DNA from: Alloacidobacterium sp035547425
GTDB lineage: Bacteria; Acidobacteriota; Terriglobia; Terriglobales; Acidobacteriaceae
Reading direction: 5' to 3'
Assembly (NCBI GenBank): GCA_035547425.1
Contig: DASZUU010000046.1
Coordinates: 1-64,000 of the forward strand
DNA length: 64,000 nucleotides
In this document: piece after piece, positions 7,457 through 18,200 of the stretch
Layout: each line of letters begins with the position of its first letter
How positions within the stretch are numbered: position 1 is the first letter of the stretch
Notes under the pieces: generated by a model
What the model was told of the DNA's origin: nothing
Databases searched by the model: none
The model's input: the letters and a program-made list of their open reading frames with translations, nothing else
Position numbers and translations under genes: made by a program

Positions 7457-10075
7457 ATGAGACGTCTGCCTGTCCCCCCAGTCCTGTTTATTCTCATCAT
7501 CGCTATTTTCTTCGGACAACCCCTCACCAGCCAGGCGGCGCTCCAAAAGCAGACGGTCAGCCTTGATGGCAATTGGGAGTTCCATCAGATGAATGCTGAT
7601 AGCCACGAAAAAGCCGCTGATTGGCTTCCCGCCGAAGTTCCCGGTGACGTTCACCTCGACCTGTTCAGGAACAAGCTTATCCCGGACCCGTATGATCGAG
7701 ACAATGAGTCGCGCTTGCAGTGGATTGAGAAGGCGGACTGGGCTTATCACAGAACCTTCAATGTAACTCCGGAATTGCTGGCGCACCGAAATATCGATCT
7801 CGTATTTCTCGGCCTCGATACGACCGCAACGGTCCTCATCAACAACCAGTCCGTATTGCATGCGGATAATATGTTTCGCGCCTGGCGCATCCATGCGAAG
7901 CAATACCTGCGCCCAGGCTCGAATGATATCCGGGTGGAGTTCCCTTCTCCCATCAAGGTGGCCGATCAGCTCGCGGCAGATGACAAAACGCATGCCGATA
8001 CGCGCATTCCGGAAAAGTCATACCTGCGCAAGGCTGCGTATGAATATGGGTGGGATTGGGGACCGCGATTTGTCACAAGCGGCATCTGGAAATCCGTGTA
8101 CTTCGAAGCATGGGATGAGGTGCGCATTGCCGATCTGCAGATAGAACAACCGGATGTGCGGGCAGAGGTTGCTCATCTCGTGGCAAAGGTCGACATGGAC
8201 GCCGTCGAGCCCATGGAGGCCGACCTTAAGCTCACCTGTTCCGCAAATGGAAAAGACACGAAGATCGTGCAGCATGTCCAGTTGCATGCAGGGGACAACA
8301 CCGTCAGCATTCCGCTGCAAATCGACAAGCCTTCGCTGTGGTTTCCCGCAGGTTATGGCGCACAGCCGCTCTACACATTCAAGGCGGCCCTTGAGCGGGC
8401 GTCAGTGCTCATGGATGAAAAGAGAGCGCGAACCGGCCTCCGATCCGTGGTTCTGCGCCAGGAGCCGGACAAGTGGGGCCGCTCCTTCGAATTCGTGGTC
8501 AACGGAATCCCGATCTTTATCAAGGGATCCGATGTTATACCCTTCGACAGTTTTCCCAATCGAGTCACAGAGGCGCGTTATCGGGAAATTCTGCAATCGG
8601 CCAGGGACGCCAACATGAATATGGTGCGCCTGTGGGGCGGCGGTTATTACGAATCGGATCAGTTCTACGACATTTGCGACGAGCTCGGCCTGATGGTGTG
8701 GCAGGATTTCATGTTTGCCAGCAGCTGGTATCCCGGCTCGATCGATTGGAGAAACCAGGTTGAGGCTGAGGCGGAATACCAGGTCAGGAGAATTCGTAAT
8801 CATCCGAGCATCGCTTTGTGGTCGGGAAATAACGAAGTCGAATCGGTGCTCTATGCTTTTCTTGGCGGACTCTCGCCGGAAGCAAGACTGCAAGTGTGGA
8901 AGAACTATCTCACCACGTTCAGCGGTGTGCTGCCGCGTGTTATCCAGCGCGAAGATCCAGAAATTCCCTACTGGCCCAGTTCTCCCAGCTCTGATTACGA
9001 GCCAACCTCCGACAATTTTCAGGCAGGTGACGCCCACGACTGGAGCATCTGGCATGGCCGTGAACCTTTCGAGAATTATCTGAAGCACTACTATCGGCTC
9101 ACCTCCGAATACGGCTTCCAGTCCTTTCCCGAATTGCGGACGGTCAAGTCCTTCACTATTCCGGAAGATCGCGCCAACATCTTCACGCCGGTCATGCTGG
9201 CCCATCAGAAAAACAATGAAGGCAACTCCATCATCCACGACTATTTGCTCCGCGATTACTCGGAGCCGAAAGATTTTCCATCCTTCCTTTATGTAAGCCA
9301 GGTCCTGCAGGCAGAAGGAGTCAAAATGGGCGCCGAGCATATGCGGCGCAGCAGGCCTCGCATCATGGGCTCCATCTTTTGGCAGCTCAATGACTGCTGG
9401 CCGGTCGCTTCCTGGTCCAGCATCGACTACTATGGCCGCTGGAAGGCCCTCCAGTATTACGCACGCCGCTTCTATAGCCCCATCCTTGTCTCGCCGCTTG
9501 TGCAGGATGGCAAGGCATCGGTATACATCATCTCCGACAAAACCACGCCGGTAAGCGGTACCTTGCGGGTGCGCGTGATTGCCATGGATGGAAAGGTTGT
9601 GATGGAGCAATCGAAGCAGGTGACTCTCCCCGCACTATCGAGTGCAATCTACGATGATCTTCTCTTTACCGATCTGCTCAGGAAGCAGCAGGACCTCACG
9701 CAGGTAGTTCTGGCAACCGACTTTACAGTGGATGGATCGGTCGTCAGCAAAAATCTCAATTACTTTGCGCCTACCAAACAGATTCATCTGCTCCCCGCAA
9801 AGATAGATGCGGTTCTGACCGGCGGAAGCGGTAGCTTCAAGCTCGAGCTGTCCTCGAACGTTTTGGCGCGCGACGTCTACGTCACATTTGGAGACCTGGA
9901 TGTGCACCTCGAAGACAACTACATCGATCTGATTCCCGGTGAGCCGGTGAGTATCACGGTGAAGAGCGCCGCCTCATTGGAGCAATTGAAGAAGAGCATG
10001 GAAGTGACATCGCTGGTAGACGCCTTTGCTCCGGAGACACCACAGACGGCGAAGGCCACTCCAGCGCAACATTGA
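7457..10075 (+). CDS. GH2-family beta-mannosidase, secreted
   Basis: An 872-residue glycoside hydrolase family 2 enzyme of the beta-mannosidase branch, which releases beta-linked mannose from the ends of manno-oligosaccharides or from a glycan core. A signal peptide covers residues 1-27 (VLFILIIAIFFG, then TSQA). The sugar-binding jelly-roll opens with LDGNWEFHQM. The acid/base is E460 in SGNNEVES and the nucleophile is E551 in SEYGFQSFPE, a spacing normal for the family. The loop WGGGYYESDQFYDICDE is also characteristic. It starts 93 bases after a small leader-like ORF and 104 bases after operator C. A GH92 gene follows after 58 bases, so the two form an operon. Together with the alpha-mannosidases it would cover both anomers of mannose. 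Confidence 0.92.
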   Translation: MRRLPVPPVLFILIIAIFFGQPLTSQAALQKQTVSLDGNWEFHQMNADSHEKAADWLPAEVPGDVHLDLFRNKLIPDPYDRDNESRLQWIEKADWAYHRTFNVTPELLAHRNIDLVFLGLDTTATVLINNQSVLHADNMFRAWRIHAKQYLRPGSNDIRVEFPSPIKVADQLAADDKTHADTRIPEKSYLRKAAYEYGWDWGPRFVTSGIWKSVYFEAWDEVRIADLQIEQPDVRAEVAHLVAKVDMDAVEPMEADLKLTCSANGKDTKIVQHVQLHAGDNTVSIPLQIDKPSLWFPAGYGAQPLYTFKAALERASVLMDEKRARTGLRSVVLRQEPDKWGRSFEFVVNGIPIFIKGSDVIPFDSFPNRVTEARYREILQSARDANMNMVRLWGGGYYESDQFYDICDELGLMVWQDFMFASSWYPGSIDWRNQVEAEAEYQVRRIRNHPSIALWSGNNEVESVLYAFLGGLSPEARLQVWKNYLTTFSGVLPRVIQREDPEIPYWPSSPSSDYEPTSDNFQAGDAHDWSIWHGREPFENYLKHYYRLTSEYGFQSFPELRTVKSFTIPEDRANIFTPVMLAHQKNNEGNSIIHDYLLRDYSEPKDFPSFLYVSQVLQAEGVKMGAEHMRRSRPRIMGSIFWQLNDCWPVASWSSIDYYGRWKALQYYARRFYSPILVSPLVQDGKASVYIISDKTTPVSGTLRVRVIAMDGKVVMEQSKQVTLPALSSAIYDDLLFTDLLRKQQDLTQVVLATDFTVDGSVVSKNLNYFAPTKQIHLLPAKIDAVLTGGSGSFKLELSSNVLARDVYVTFGDLDVHLEDNYIDLIPGEPVSITVKSAASLEQLKKSMEVTSLVDAFAPETPQTAKATPAQH

Positions 10076-10133
10076 CAGGTGGCGAAGTCGTCCCTGACGA
10101 TCTTGATTTTGCATGAACACGGAGGTTCGCTCG

Positions 10134-12548
10134 ATGGCTGAAGAAATCAACAGACGCCAGTTCATTTCCCTCTCGGTGGCTGCTGCATTATGCGCTAAGA
10201 CACGGCTCGCCGGCGCGGAAGTGACGGACAACATCGCCGCTGTCGATCCGCTGATCGGCGCAAGCACGAGCGCCGCGTTGGGTGAGGGAAAGACATTCCC
10301 TGGCGCCACTACGCCCTTCGGCATGGTCCAGCTCAGCCCGGATACGGTGACCGGCGACGATAACGCTTCCGGCTACTCGTACGAGCACACGACCATGGAA
10401 GGCTTCAGCTATATGCGTATGAGCGGTGTGGGATGGTATGGCGATTTCGGCAATCTGCTGACTATGCCCACCACAGGCGATCTCCAGGTAGTCCCGGGCC
10501 GCCCCGACAATCCGGGAGAAGGATGGCGCTCGCCTTACAAGCACTCCACCGAGGTGGCGCAATGCGGCTACTATGCAGTGACTCTTGAGCGCTATGGCAT
10601 TCGCGCCGAGCTAACGGCTGCGCCCTACTCCGGGTTCATGCGCTATACGTTTCCACAATCTGGGAATGCGCGGATTCAGATCGATCTGGCCCGCCGCATC
10701 GGAGGCATCTCCACGCGTCAATATGTGAAGATTGTCGATGCGCACACCATTGAAGGCTGGGTGGAATGCCCGGAGCGCGGCGGCGGGTGGGGAAACGGGA
10801 AAGGGCATGTCAGCTATATCCTGTACTTCCGATCCGAGTTCTCCAAACCCATTGTCCGCTCCGGCGTGTGGAGCATCGACCTTCCACCTTTGTTCCTGAA
10901 GCCGGGGCTGGAGCCGGGAGATGACCTGATCGCCGATCGATTCCAGAGCGAGGCATTTTACCAGGCCGCCTCCAGGGCGCGGGTGACGCGAGACATCGTG
11001 GAGAAAGAAGGCGAATACCTCGGCTTTTTTGTGGAATACGACACCTCCCCAGACGAGCAGATTCTCGTCAAGACCGGTTTTTCCTTCGTCGACCAGGAAG
11101 GCGCTCGCCAGAACCTGCGGCACGATATTCCCCACTGGGATTTCAACCGGACACGAAGCCAGGCTCGCGAGCAGTGGTCGCAGGCCATCGATCAAATCGA
11201 GATCGATGGAGTCACTGAAAGCCAGAGAACCATCTTTGCCACGGCGCTCTATCACGCAATGATCGATCCTAGAAAAATCTCCGATCACGATGGCCGCTAT
11301 CGGGCAGCCAATCACGAAATTCGTAAGCAGGGCGCGTCCACGCGCCGCACCATTTTCAGTGGATGGGATGTCTTTCGCGCAGAGATGCCACTTCTCACCA
11401 TCCTGAATCCCGCCATCGTGAATGACCAGATTTGCTCTCTCGTGGATCTCGCAGCGGAAAGCGGCAAAGGATATCTCGAGCGGTGGGAGATCATGAATGC
11501 CTACAGCGGATGCATGGATGGCGACCCCGCCCTCGCAGTCATTCTCGATGCATACGAAAAGGGCATTCGCAAATTCGATATCGAGAAGGCTTATGCCGCG
11601 TGCCGTCAATCGGCAGCGGGTATCGGCAAAGCCACCGGCCGTCCCGAAAATGAGTTCTACCTCGGCAACGGCTACGTTCCCGAGCAAGTTTCGTGGACTC
11701 TGGACAATGCATACTTCGACTGGTGCGTCGGGCGGTTCGCCCATCGGTTGGGCAAGACTGAAGACGCTGAAACCTTCCTGCATCGTGCCTTGAACTACAG
11801 CAAAATTTACGATCCGGGCGTGAAAAGCATGCGCGCCCGCCATCGCGACGGCAGTTGGATGGAATGGAAAGGTGAACTTGAGTTCGGGCAGGGATGTACG
11901 GAGAGCAACCCCCTTCAGCAGTCCTGGTTTGTTCCGCACGATGTCTACGGCCTTATCTCCCTTATGGGCAGGGATGTGTTCGCCGACAAGCTGGAGCAGC
12001 TCTTCGAGAACACCCCGAAATCGTTTGCGTGGAACCCCTATTACAACCACTCGAACGAGCCCGTCCATCATCTTGCGTATCTGTTCACCTATGTCGGCAA
12101 GCCATGGTTGACCCAGAAATGGGTCCGCAGGATTCTCGATCAGGCCTACGCTGCCAAGGTAAACGGAATTTGCGGCAACGACGATGTGGGGCAGATGTCC
12201 GCGTGGTACGTGCTAAGCGCACTCGGGTTCTATCCCGTATGCCCGGGCAGCAATGTCTACATCCTCGGATCGCCGCTGTTCAGGCGCGCCGCCATCAGGC
12301 TCGATCCCGCATGGCATTCCGGATCGCGTTTCACGGTCGTTGCGGAAGGCAATTCGCCGGCAAACTGTTATATCCAATCCGCGCGCCTGAATGGGAAAGA
12401 GCTCCATCGCGCATGGATCACCCACGAAGAAATTGTGTCCGGTTCGACCCTGGAGTTTACCATGGGGCCATCGCCGAATACCGAGTGGGGTACTCGACCT
12501 GGCTCCTTGCCTCCTGATGTTGCGAAGGGCGAAAACTCGCGCGTTTGA
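10134..12548 (+). CDS. GH92 alpha-mannosidase
   Basis: An 804-residue calcium-dependent exo-alpha-mannosidase of family GH92, which usually cleaves alpha-1,2-linked mannose. The start at 10134 is chosen because GGAGG lies 8 bases upstream; an ATG 21 bases earlier lacks such a site. The N-terminus has a twin-arginine motif (NRRQFIS) before a hydrophobic stretch and an AGA-like cleavage site, which suggests Tat export. Family signatures are GMVQLSPDT, SGWDVFRAEMPLL and the catalytic-base region GNDDVGQMSAWYVLSALG near the C-terminus. It is in an operon with the GH2 gene and is convergent with a second GH92 gene, whose sequence is clearly divergent. The two may therefore differ in linkage preference. 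Confidence 0.92.
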   Translation: MAEEINRRQFISLSVAAALCAKTRLAGAEVTDNIAAVDPLIGASTSAALGEGKTFPGATTPFGMVQLSPDTVTGDDNASGYSYEHTTMEGFSYMRMSGVGWYGDFGNLLTMPTTGDLQVVPGRPDNPGEGWRSPYKHSTEVAQCGYYAVTLERYGIRAELTAAPYSGFMRYTFPQSGNARIQIDLARRIGGISTRQYVKIVDAHTIEGWVECPERGGGWGNGKGHVSYILYFRSEFSKPIVRSGVWSIDLPPLFLKPGLEPGDDLIADRFQSEAFYQAASRARVTRDIVEKEGEYLGFFVEYDTSPDEQILVKTGFSFVDQEGARQNLRHDIPHWDFNRTRSQAREQWSQAIDQIEIDGVTESQRTIFATALYHAMIDPRKISDHDGRYRAANHEIRKQGASTRRTIFSGWDVFRAEMPLLTILNPAIVNDQICSLVDLAAESGKGYLERWEIMNAYSGCMDGDPALAVILDAYEKGIRKFDIEKAYAACRQSAAGIGKATGRPENEFYLGNGYVPEQVSWTLDNAYFDWCVGRFAHRLGKTEDAETFLHRALNYSKIYDPGVKSMRARHRDGSWMEWKGELEFGQGCTESNPLQQSWFVPHDVYGLISLMGRDVFADKLEQLFENTPKSFAWNPYYNHSNEPVHHLAYLFTYVGKPWLTQKWVRRILDQAYAAKVNGICGNDDVGQMSAWYVLSALGFYPVCPGSNVYILGSPLFRRAAIRLDPAWHSGSRFTVVAEGNSPANCYIQSARLNGKELHRAWITHEEIVSGSTLEFTMGPSPNTEWGTRPGSLPPDVAKGENSRV

Positions 12549-12642
12549 TACGGATGGCATCGATGGCAGAGCTTGTGAATCAGCTTGAGCGCATGTTCAT
12601 CCTTTGTGTTGGAGGCGTCTTAGAGGCGAAACAACCCTGTTT

Positions 12643-12821
12643 TGTGATACTGGTCATATCGATTGGACAGAACGAGAGAACGTACAGGCAAAGCTCCGTG
12701 TAATCGTGAAGCGCATACTGAAAAGTACGGCTATCCCCCGGATAAGCAGGAAAGGGCTACGCGCACAGTATTGGAGCAAGCAGAGGTGCTGTGGGTGGCG
12801 TGGGCGACGATTCTAAATTGA
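12643..12821 (+). pseudogene. hsdR: Relic of type I restriction HsdR C-terminus
   Basis: The gap between the two GH92 genes holds a decayed coding remnant. From about 12661 one frame reads DWTERENVQAKLRVIVKRIL. After 12720 the match continues in another frame as KYGYPPDKQEKA-like text (here KYGYPPDKQERA), then TVLEQAEVLWVAWA, with a stop at 12819-12821. This is the conserved C-terminal end (DUF3387-type) of HsdR, the motor/nuclease subunit of type I restriction systems. One base has been lost near 12721-12724, and the rest of the gene is gone. No hsdM or hsdS is visible. It is a non-functional trace of a restriction system once present or recombined here. Confidence 0.7.
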
Positions 12822-12840
12822 CTTCCATCTGAACAACGTG

Positions 12841-12875
12841 AAAAAAGCCCGCCTATTTCTTTGTGCGGGCTTTTT
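12841..12875. terminator. Bidirectional terminator between convergent GH92 genes
   Basis: AAAAAAGCCCGC (12841-12852) pairs with GCGGGCTTTTT (12865-12875) around a 12-base loop. The A- and T-runs on the two sides allow termination of both the forward and the reverse GH92 transcripts. Confidence 0.85.
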
Positions 12876-12894
12876 CATGCGCGGATTGAAGCGG

Positions 12895-15222
12895 TTAGTT
12901 TGCGGGAGACGACATGGATGGCGGCGCGGCATCGGGCGCGCTGCCCCAGCTCTTATTGGGAGCCGGACCCATGACGAGGACGAGTTTGCCACCGGTGGCG
13001 ATATCGGAATGGCTGAACCACGGCTTGTTCCATGGCTTGCCATTGAAGGTTGCGGACTGGATGTACATGTTCTTTGCCGAGTTATTGCGGGCAATGATGG
13101 TAAAGTCTTTCCCGTTGCCCATGTGGATGGTGGCTTGATCAAAGATGGGGCTGCCCATAATGTAATTGGGGCTGGATGGATCGACAGGATAGAAGCCAAG
13201 CGCGCTCATGACATACCAGGACGCAGTGGAGCCCTGATCGTCCATGCCGGGGAAAGCAAGACCCGTGTGATCGCTGCCGTACATCAGCTTGAGGATGCGG
13301 CGCACCAACTCCTGTGTCTTCCACGGCTGACCGGCCCAGTCGTAGTAGTATGCGGCCTGCTGATCGGGCTGGTTGCCTTGCACGTATTGACCGATGACAC
13401 CGGTGCAGTCACGGCAGATGCCTTTCGCGGTATAAGGTGTGGTGAAGAATTCGTCGAGCTTCGCGTCAAACTTTTCGCGCCCACCTAACAAATTGATAAG
13501 CCCCTGCACATCATGCGGAACGAGCCACAGGGTCGACCATCCGGAGGCTTCCTTCATCATGAAGTTGTAATAGGGCTCGCTGGGGTCGAATGGCGATATC
13601 CACTTGCCATCGGCGGTTCTACCACGAACAAAGCCAACCGATGGATCGAAGACATTCTGATAATTGTGCGCGCGCTTCAGGAACATCTCGTAATCGTCCT
13701 GCTTGCCGAGTTTCTTTGCGTAGAGCGCGAGCGCATAATCATCCCAGCTGTATTCGAGTGTGGTGGCTGCGCCGGCATTGCCATCGGCATAAGGCGGACT
13801 GGGGTTCTGGTCTTTGGGGATGAAGTCGGAAATCCAGCCCTTCTGCATATATTCGGCGAGATGGCCGCGAGGACCGTTGGGATCGGTAGCGTTCTTGCGC
13901 AGATATTCATAGGCAGATGCCCAATCAAAGTCGAGGCCTCTCTGCCAGTCGCCAAGAAACATGAGATCCGCATTATCACCGTGGAAAGATGTGCCCATGT
14001 AGCCGGTTTCGCGGGCGATATCGAGTTGTGAGCGGAGAATATCAACTTTAGTCTGTGGTTCAAGCAACGTAAGCAGGACTACCTGATTGCGGCCTGTATC
14101 CCAGAGCGGCACCTGGTCGTAACGATCGAATTCGGCGGTGTGCGTCTTGCGGTCTTCACCGATGAACTGATCGCCTTTTCTGGCGATGAGATGCGGGCTG
14201 GCGAAGGAGTGATAGAGGCATGAGTAGAAGAGCATCTTCTCTTTTTCGCTGCCGCCTTTTACTTCGATCTGATTGAGCTTCTCTTTCCATGCAGCTTCGG
14301 CCTGCTGGCGAACACGGTCGAAGTTGAAGCCGGGGTTCTCGTCCTGCAATCGCGCTTCGGCTGTTTCATAGCTGACACCGGCGGCAAATTTTACGAGTAT
14401 CTGTTCGCCATGGGTGGTGTTGAAGCGCAGGTAGGCGCCTGCGAAGGGCCCGGAAATCGTACGCGCATCAGGATCGACTTCGTTCCAGCCGATGATGTCG
14501 CCGCCATGGGGACGCTCGGGAGGATGCTGCTTGAACGTGCCGAAGGCAACGAAGGGCCGCGAAAACTCAGCGATGAAATAATGATTGCCGTAGCGGGACT
14601 TTCCGCGAACCGTGTGGTCGTTGACGACTTCAATTTCTCCGCCGCCGTGCTCGAGATCGAGCAGGATGTTCGACTTTTGCGATTGCGGGAAAGTGAAGCG
14701 GAAGATGGATGTCCAGGTAGTGGAGGTCATCTCCGCTTCGGTGCTGAAGTCGTCGAGATAGACGCTGTAGTAGCCGGGCGATGCTTTTTCTTTTGCCTTG
14801 TCGTAGACCGAGGCGCTGCGCTCGGGCGGAATGGTGAAGTCGCCGACGACCGGCATGACGACGGGACCAGCGGCAACTCCGCTGGCGAAACCGTACATCA
14901 TGCGGTTGGGATAGAAGTATCGTGCGCGAACGCCGGCGGGATATTCAAGATCGAGATTGGCATTGATAGGGCCGGGATCGGTGGAACCATGCGGCAGAGT
15001 GGCATCGGGAGAAGTAAAGCCGGAGTAGAGTTTTTCTCCCGGCGGCGGAGCATTGCCGATCAGTTTCTGGTCGTCAAGCGGTGCGGTGCCGACGAGGGCG
15101 TTGGCATAGTCAATGGGCTGTTTGGCGGAGTGATACTGCTGTGCCTGAAGGCAGGAAGGCACAGCAATGCCGGAGAGCAGAATGAGGGCCAGATTTCTGG
15201 CCCTCCCAGTAGACAAAGTCAT
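12895..15222 (-). CDS. GH92 alpha-mannosidase
   Basis: A 775-residue GH92 exo-alpha-mannosidase. Residues 1-27 form a signal peptide (LALILLSGIAVPSCLQA), and the sequence around SCLQA could also fit a lipoprotein-like site. AAGGAA lies 8-9 bases before the ATG. Family features include LPHGSTDPGP, VPLWDTGRNQVVLLTLL and the catalytic-base region PGMDDQGSTASWYVMSALGFYPV. The GMDD pair replaces the GNDD of the neighbouring GH92. It follows the long GH38 gene after 48 bases and ends at a shared terminator, so it is the last gene of the receptor-GH38-GH92 unit. It probably trims terminal alpha-mannose in the periplasm. Confidence 0.92.
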   Translation of the reverse strand: MTLSTGRARNLALILLSGIAVPSCLQAQQYHSAKQPIDYANALVGTAPLDDQKLIGNAPPPGEKLYSGFTSPDATLPHGSTDPGPINANLDLEYPAGVRARYFYPNRMMYGFASGVAAGPVVMPVVGDFTIPPERSASVYDKAKEKASPGYYSVYLDDFSTEAEMTSTTWTSIFRFTFPQSQKSNILLDLEHGGGEIEVVNDHTVRGKSRYGNHYFIAEFSRPFVAFGTFKQHPPERPHGGDIIGWNEVDPDARTISGPFAGAYLRFNTTHGEQILVKFAAGVSYETAEARLQDENPGFNFDRVRQQAEAAWKEKLNQIEVKGGSEKEKMLFYSCLYHSFASPHLIARKGDQFIGEDRKTHTAEFDRYDQVPLWDTGRNQVVLLTLLEPQTKVDILRSQLDIARETGYMGTSFHGDNADLMFLGDWQRGLDFDWASAYEYLRKNATDPNGPRGHLAEYMQKGWISDFIPKDQNPSPPYADGNAGAATTLEYSWDDYALALYAKKLGKQDDYEMFLKRAHNYQNVFDPSVGFVRGRTADGKWISPFDPSEPYYNFMMKEASGWSTLWLVPHDVQGLINLLGGREKFDAKLDEFFTTPYTAKGICRDCTGVIGQYVQGNQPDQQAAYYYDWAGQPWKTQELVRRILKLMYGSDHTGLAFPGMDDQGSTASWYVMSALGFYPVDPSSPNYIMGSPIFDQATIHMGNGKDFTIIARNNSAKNMYIQSATFNGKPWNKPWFSHSDIATGGKLVLVMGPAPNKSWGSAPDAAPPSMSSPAN

Positions 15223-15270
15223 GAGACTAATTCCTTATGTGCTTCCTGCGAATCAAATGCTGCGCACCGG

Positions 15271-18200
15271 CTACTTTGCGGCCGGCACAAGCGTTACGCC
15301 AAGGACAACGACGTTGCGGTTGCCTGGCAAGGTGATGGTGCTTACTTCCTTGCTGCTATCGAGCGGGAAGGTGTAAGCGTAGGCATACGTGGAACGGCTT
15401 TCTTTCGAGCCGTCGGCAACGAGACGATACGGCATAGTCACGGCGTTGGATTCTTCGGCATAGTTTTGCGGCATGGCCCAGTCACTGATATTCCGAGTGA
15501 AGTTTGAGGCGGAGCCGTCTGCATATTTGACACTAAAGACCTGCGATTCCTGGCTGCCTTCTACGCCAAGTGCAAGCAACCGGAGGCTGGAGTATTTTCC
15601 TTGCGGGAGATGGATGGTGGCGCTGGTAACGGCATCCGGCGCGTTCGCAGGCCCTATGTTGAAAAGAACTTCATCTCCCACCTGCTGCGAACCGAGAATC
15701 TGCTTCGAGAAGGAATATCCGCCGCCATCGAGACTCGCCTTGCTTTCGAATTTTGCGCCATCGTCGTAGATGCCGGTGACGTTGTAAGCGTGAGAGAGAG
15801 CGACCGGAACGGTTCCGCTGAGAACGGGCGTAACGGAGAGCGATGTAGTCGCAGTGTGCGACGTATTGCCGGATGTGCCGGTAATTGTAACTGTCGCAGT
15901 TGCAGGAGCAGCGGAGCCGGCCACGGACAGCGTGAGCACGCTCGGCCCGTCCGTCTCTTCCGGATCGAAGCTGGCCGTCACCCCCTGGGGAAGACCGGTA
16001 GCTGCGAGATGCACCTTGCCTTCGAAATTACCGCGCGGCAGCACGAGCAATCGCGTCGTGGCAGTTCTTCCCTGCGGAACGGAAATAGTTGAGGACGACG
16101 TGGAGAGAGTGAAGTCTGCGGGCCCGGCGTTAGCGGACGGCAGCTCATCGTACAGGGGCTGCACAGGTTGGATAGCCGGATTCTCGTCGACAACGGAGAT
16201 GGCGAAAACGCGAACCCGATCGTTGTCAGGGAGCTTGATCGATCGCGCTCCTGCAGGGACGGCGAAGGCATAGCCGAACAGATAGGAGTATGCGTAAGCA
16301 ACGTTTTTGCCCTCGGCATTGTGATGATGGCTGCAATACCAGGCAAGATTGGCGCGCTTGATGAAGCCGGGCTTGAGTCCGATCATATCGCCGTAATTGT
16401 CATTCGATGTATCTTTCGAGCTCCATACCCGATCGTCCCACTGGCCGATGAAGCCACCCCAGTTTTCGACGGTTACGTTGAAGGCCTTGCCGCCGGCTTC
16501 AAAGGTGGCTTTCTGATCCGGACCAGCGGAAGCAGCCAGAACATAGACACGGTTGAAGCGCCCGGAAGGTAGCGGGATGGTCTGCCCTTTTGCAACCAGC
16601 GCGTTGGGCGTGCCGGTTTTTGCCGGTGCAAGCTGAAACTGCACATTATCGAAAGTGAGCTGCTGCGGAAGCATTTCCGCGGGCAGGGCATTACCCTTGC
16701 CGTCGAAGCCCGAGGTGGAGCGGTCGCCGTCGTCGGTGGCAGCGGCAAGATCATATTGCAGAGCTACGGGTTCGGAGTGGATGCTATTGACCTTGCCGGA
16801 TGGTGGAGCGAGGCGAACGGCAAAGGTGCGTGGCTGATATGCGCCGAAGGAAGTGACCAGAGCGCCACCGGTGACGGTTGCGGGACCGACGGGCTGCTCC
16901 TGTCCATTGACTTCTCTTGCAGCGGTAATAGGCGCTGCAAAGGAGACGCGCACGTCGGATTGCGGTCTGCCGTCGAGCTCGACGAGGCGAACGATGGTTT
17001 CAGCGCCGTGCTCTGCCTTTTTGACAGCGAGGACGCGGATGCGGGGCGAGCTAACTTTGAGCAACGAGAAGCTTTTGCCCAGATTACCGGTATGCTTTGT
17101 GGCTGCAAAAGCGATAAGGGGCGCATTGAGTTCCTGGCCTGTCCAATCAGTCTGGCCTCTGCGCCAGTCGTCAGCGTGACCGGCAATGCCATAAACGAAT
17201 TCATGATGACCAATGTCCTGCGTGGCCTGATCGGGATATCCACCGGCAACACCGGGCGTGCGGATGAGAGTGAGGCGGATGGTGTGATCATCCGGCTTGT
17301 CGGAGCCGTTCTTCGCATCGGTAAGAATGGTCGCTCCGTACTTGCCGCTCATGTCGGTGAGATCGATCCACTGATGCGAAGGCACTTCAAACTTTTTGGG
17401 CTCCGCGGTGGGGCGCTCGATGGTTCCGATATCCCAGTTATAGGTGGCCATGACGTTCGAGGCGGTGAGGGGAAAGGTCGCTTTGAGGTTCGATTCCCTG
17501 GTGTTCCAATCGATAACATTGCCGAACTCGACGCGCTTGCCTGCTTCTCCGGCAGCGAGACTTACTGTCTGCACGAAGCGCGAGCCTGCGGTTTCACGGG
17601 TGACCTCAATGGCAACGCGGGCAGGCCCATTTTCTACAACGCGAATCTTTGCCGGGCCGGAGACATATTCCTTCGGAGGCGCCTGTTCCTGCTTCCAGTC
17701 CATGTTCCATGCCGGCCACTGCTCGGGATTGTCGTAGGAGATAGCGAGACGCGCGGGCGCACGCAGGAGTTCTTTGCCAAGCTGCTTGTCAAAGATGCTC
17801 GTGACATCGCCAGCTTGATCGAGCCTGACGCGGTAGTAGGCGTTTTCGAGTTCGTTGCTGCTGACCTTGAGTGTCGAGGAAGCGGCGCTGGAAGCCGCAC
17901 CCGGCTGTACGTCATAGACGGCGTAGCCGACCGAAGGCACGGTGGCAAGGAAAATGACCTTTCCTTCTGAAATCTGCGACGGCACTTCTTTGCCATCCGG
18001 GGCGATCACGCGCACAGATTGCGGAAGGCCTGCGGGGAAATCAAGTTTGGCTTCGACAACATCTTCTCTGGCAATGTTGAGCTGGTTGAAGACAACGACG
18101 GGAATGCCTTTCACCTCGGTGTTCATGCCGGCGGAAATGCCCTCGGCGGCATTGCTGAGCACTCCGGCAAACTGGTTCATGGCGATGACATCATCGTTCC

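Noticed and set aside
8402..9610. 402-codon reverse frame inside the GH2 gene
   Set aside because: Antisense to conserved catalytic sequence, no family features.
10611..12071. Long open frame (486 codons) on the reverse strand inside the forward GH92 gene
   Set aside because: It is antisense to a gene with clear family motifs, has no recognisable domain and no ribosome site. It is a by-product of codon bias.
16756..17970. 404-codon forward frame opposite the long GH38 gene
   Set aside because: Low-complexity Gly/Asp-rich translation without domains; the reverse frame has the GH38 motifs.
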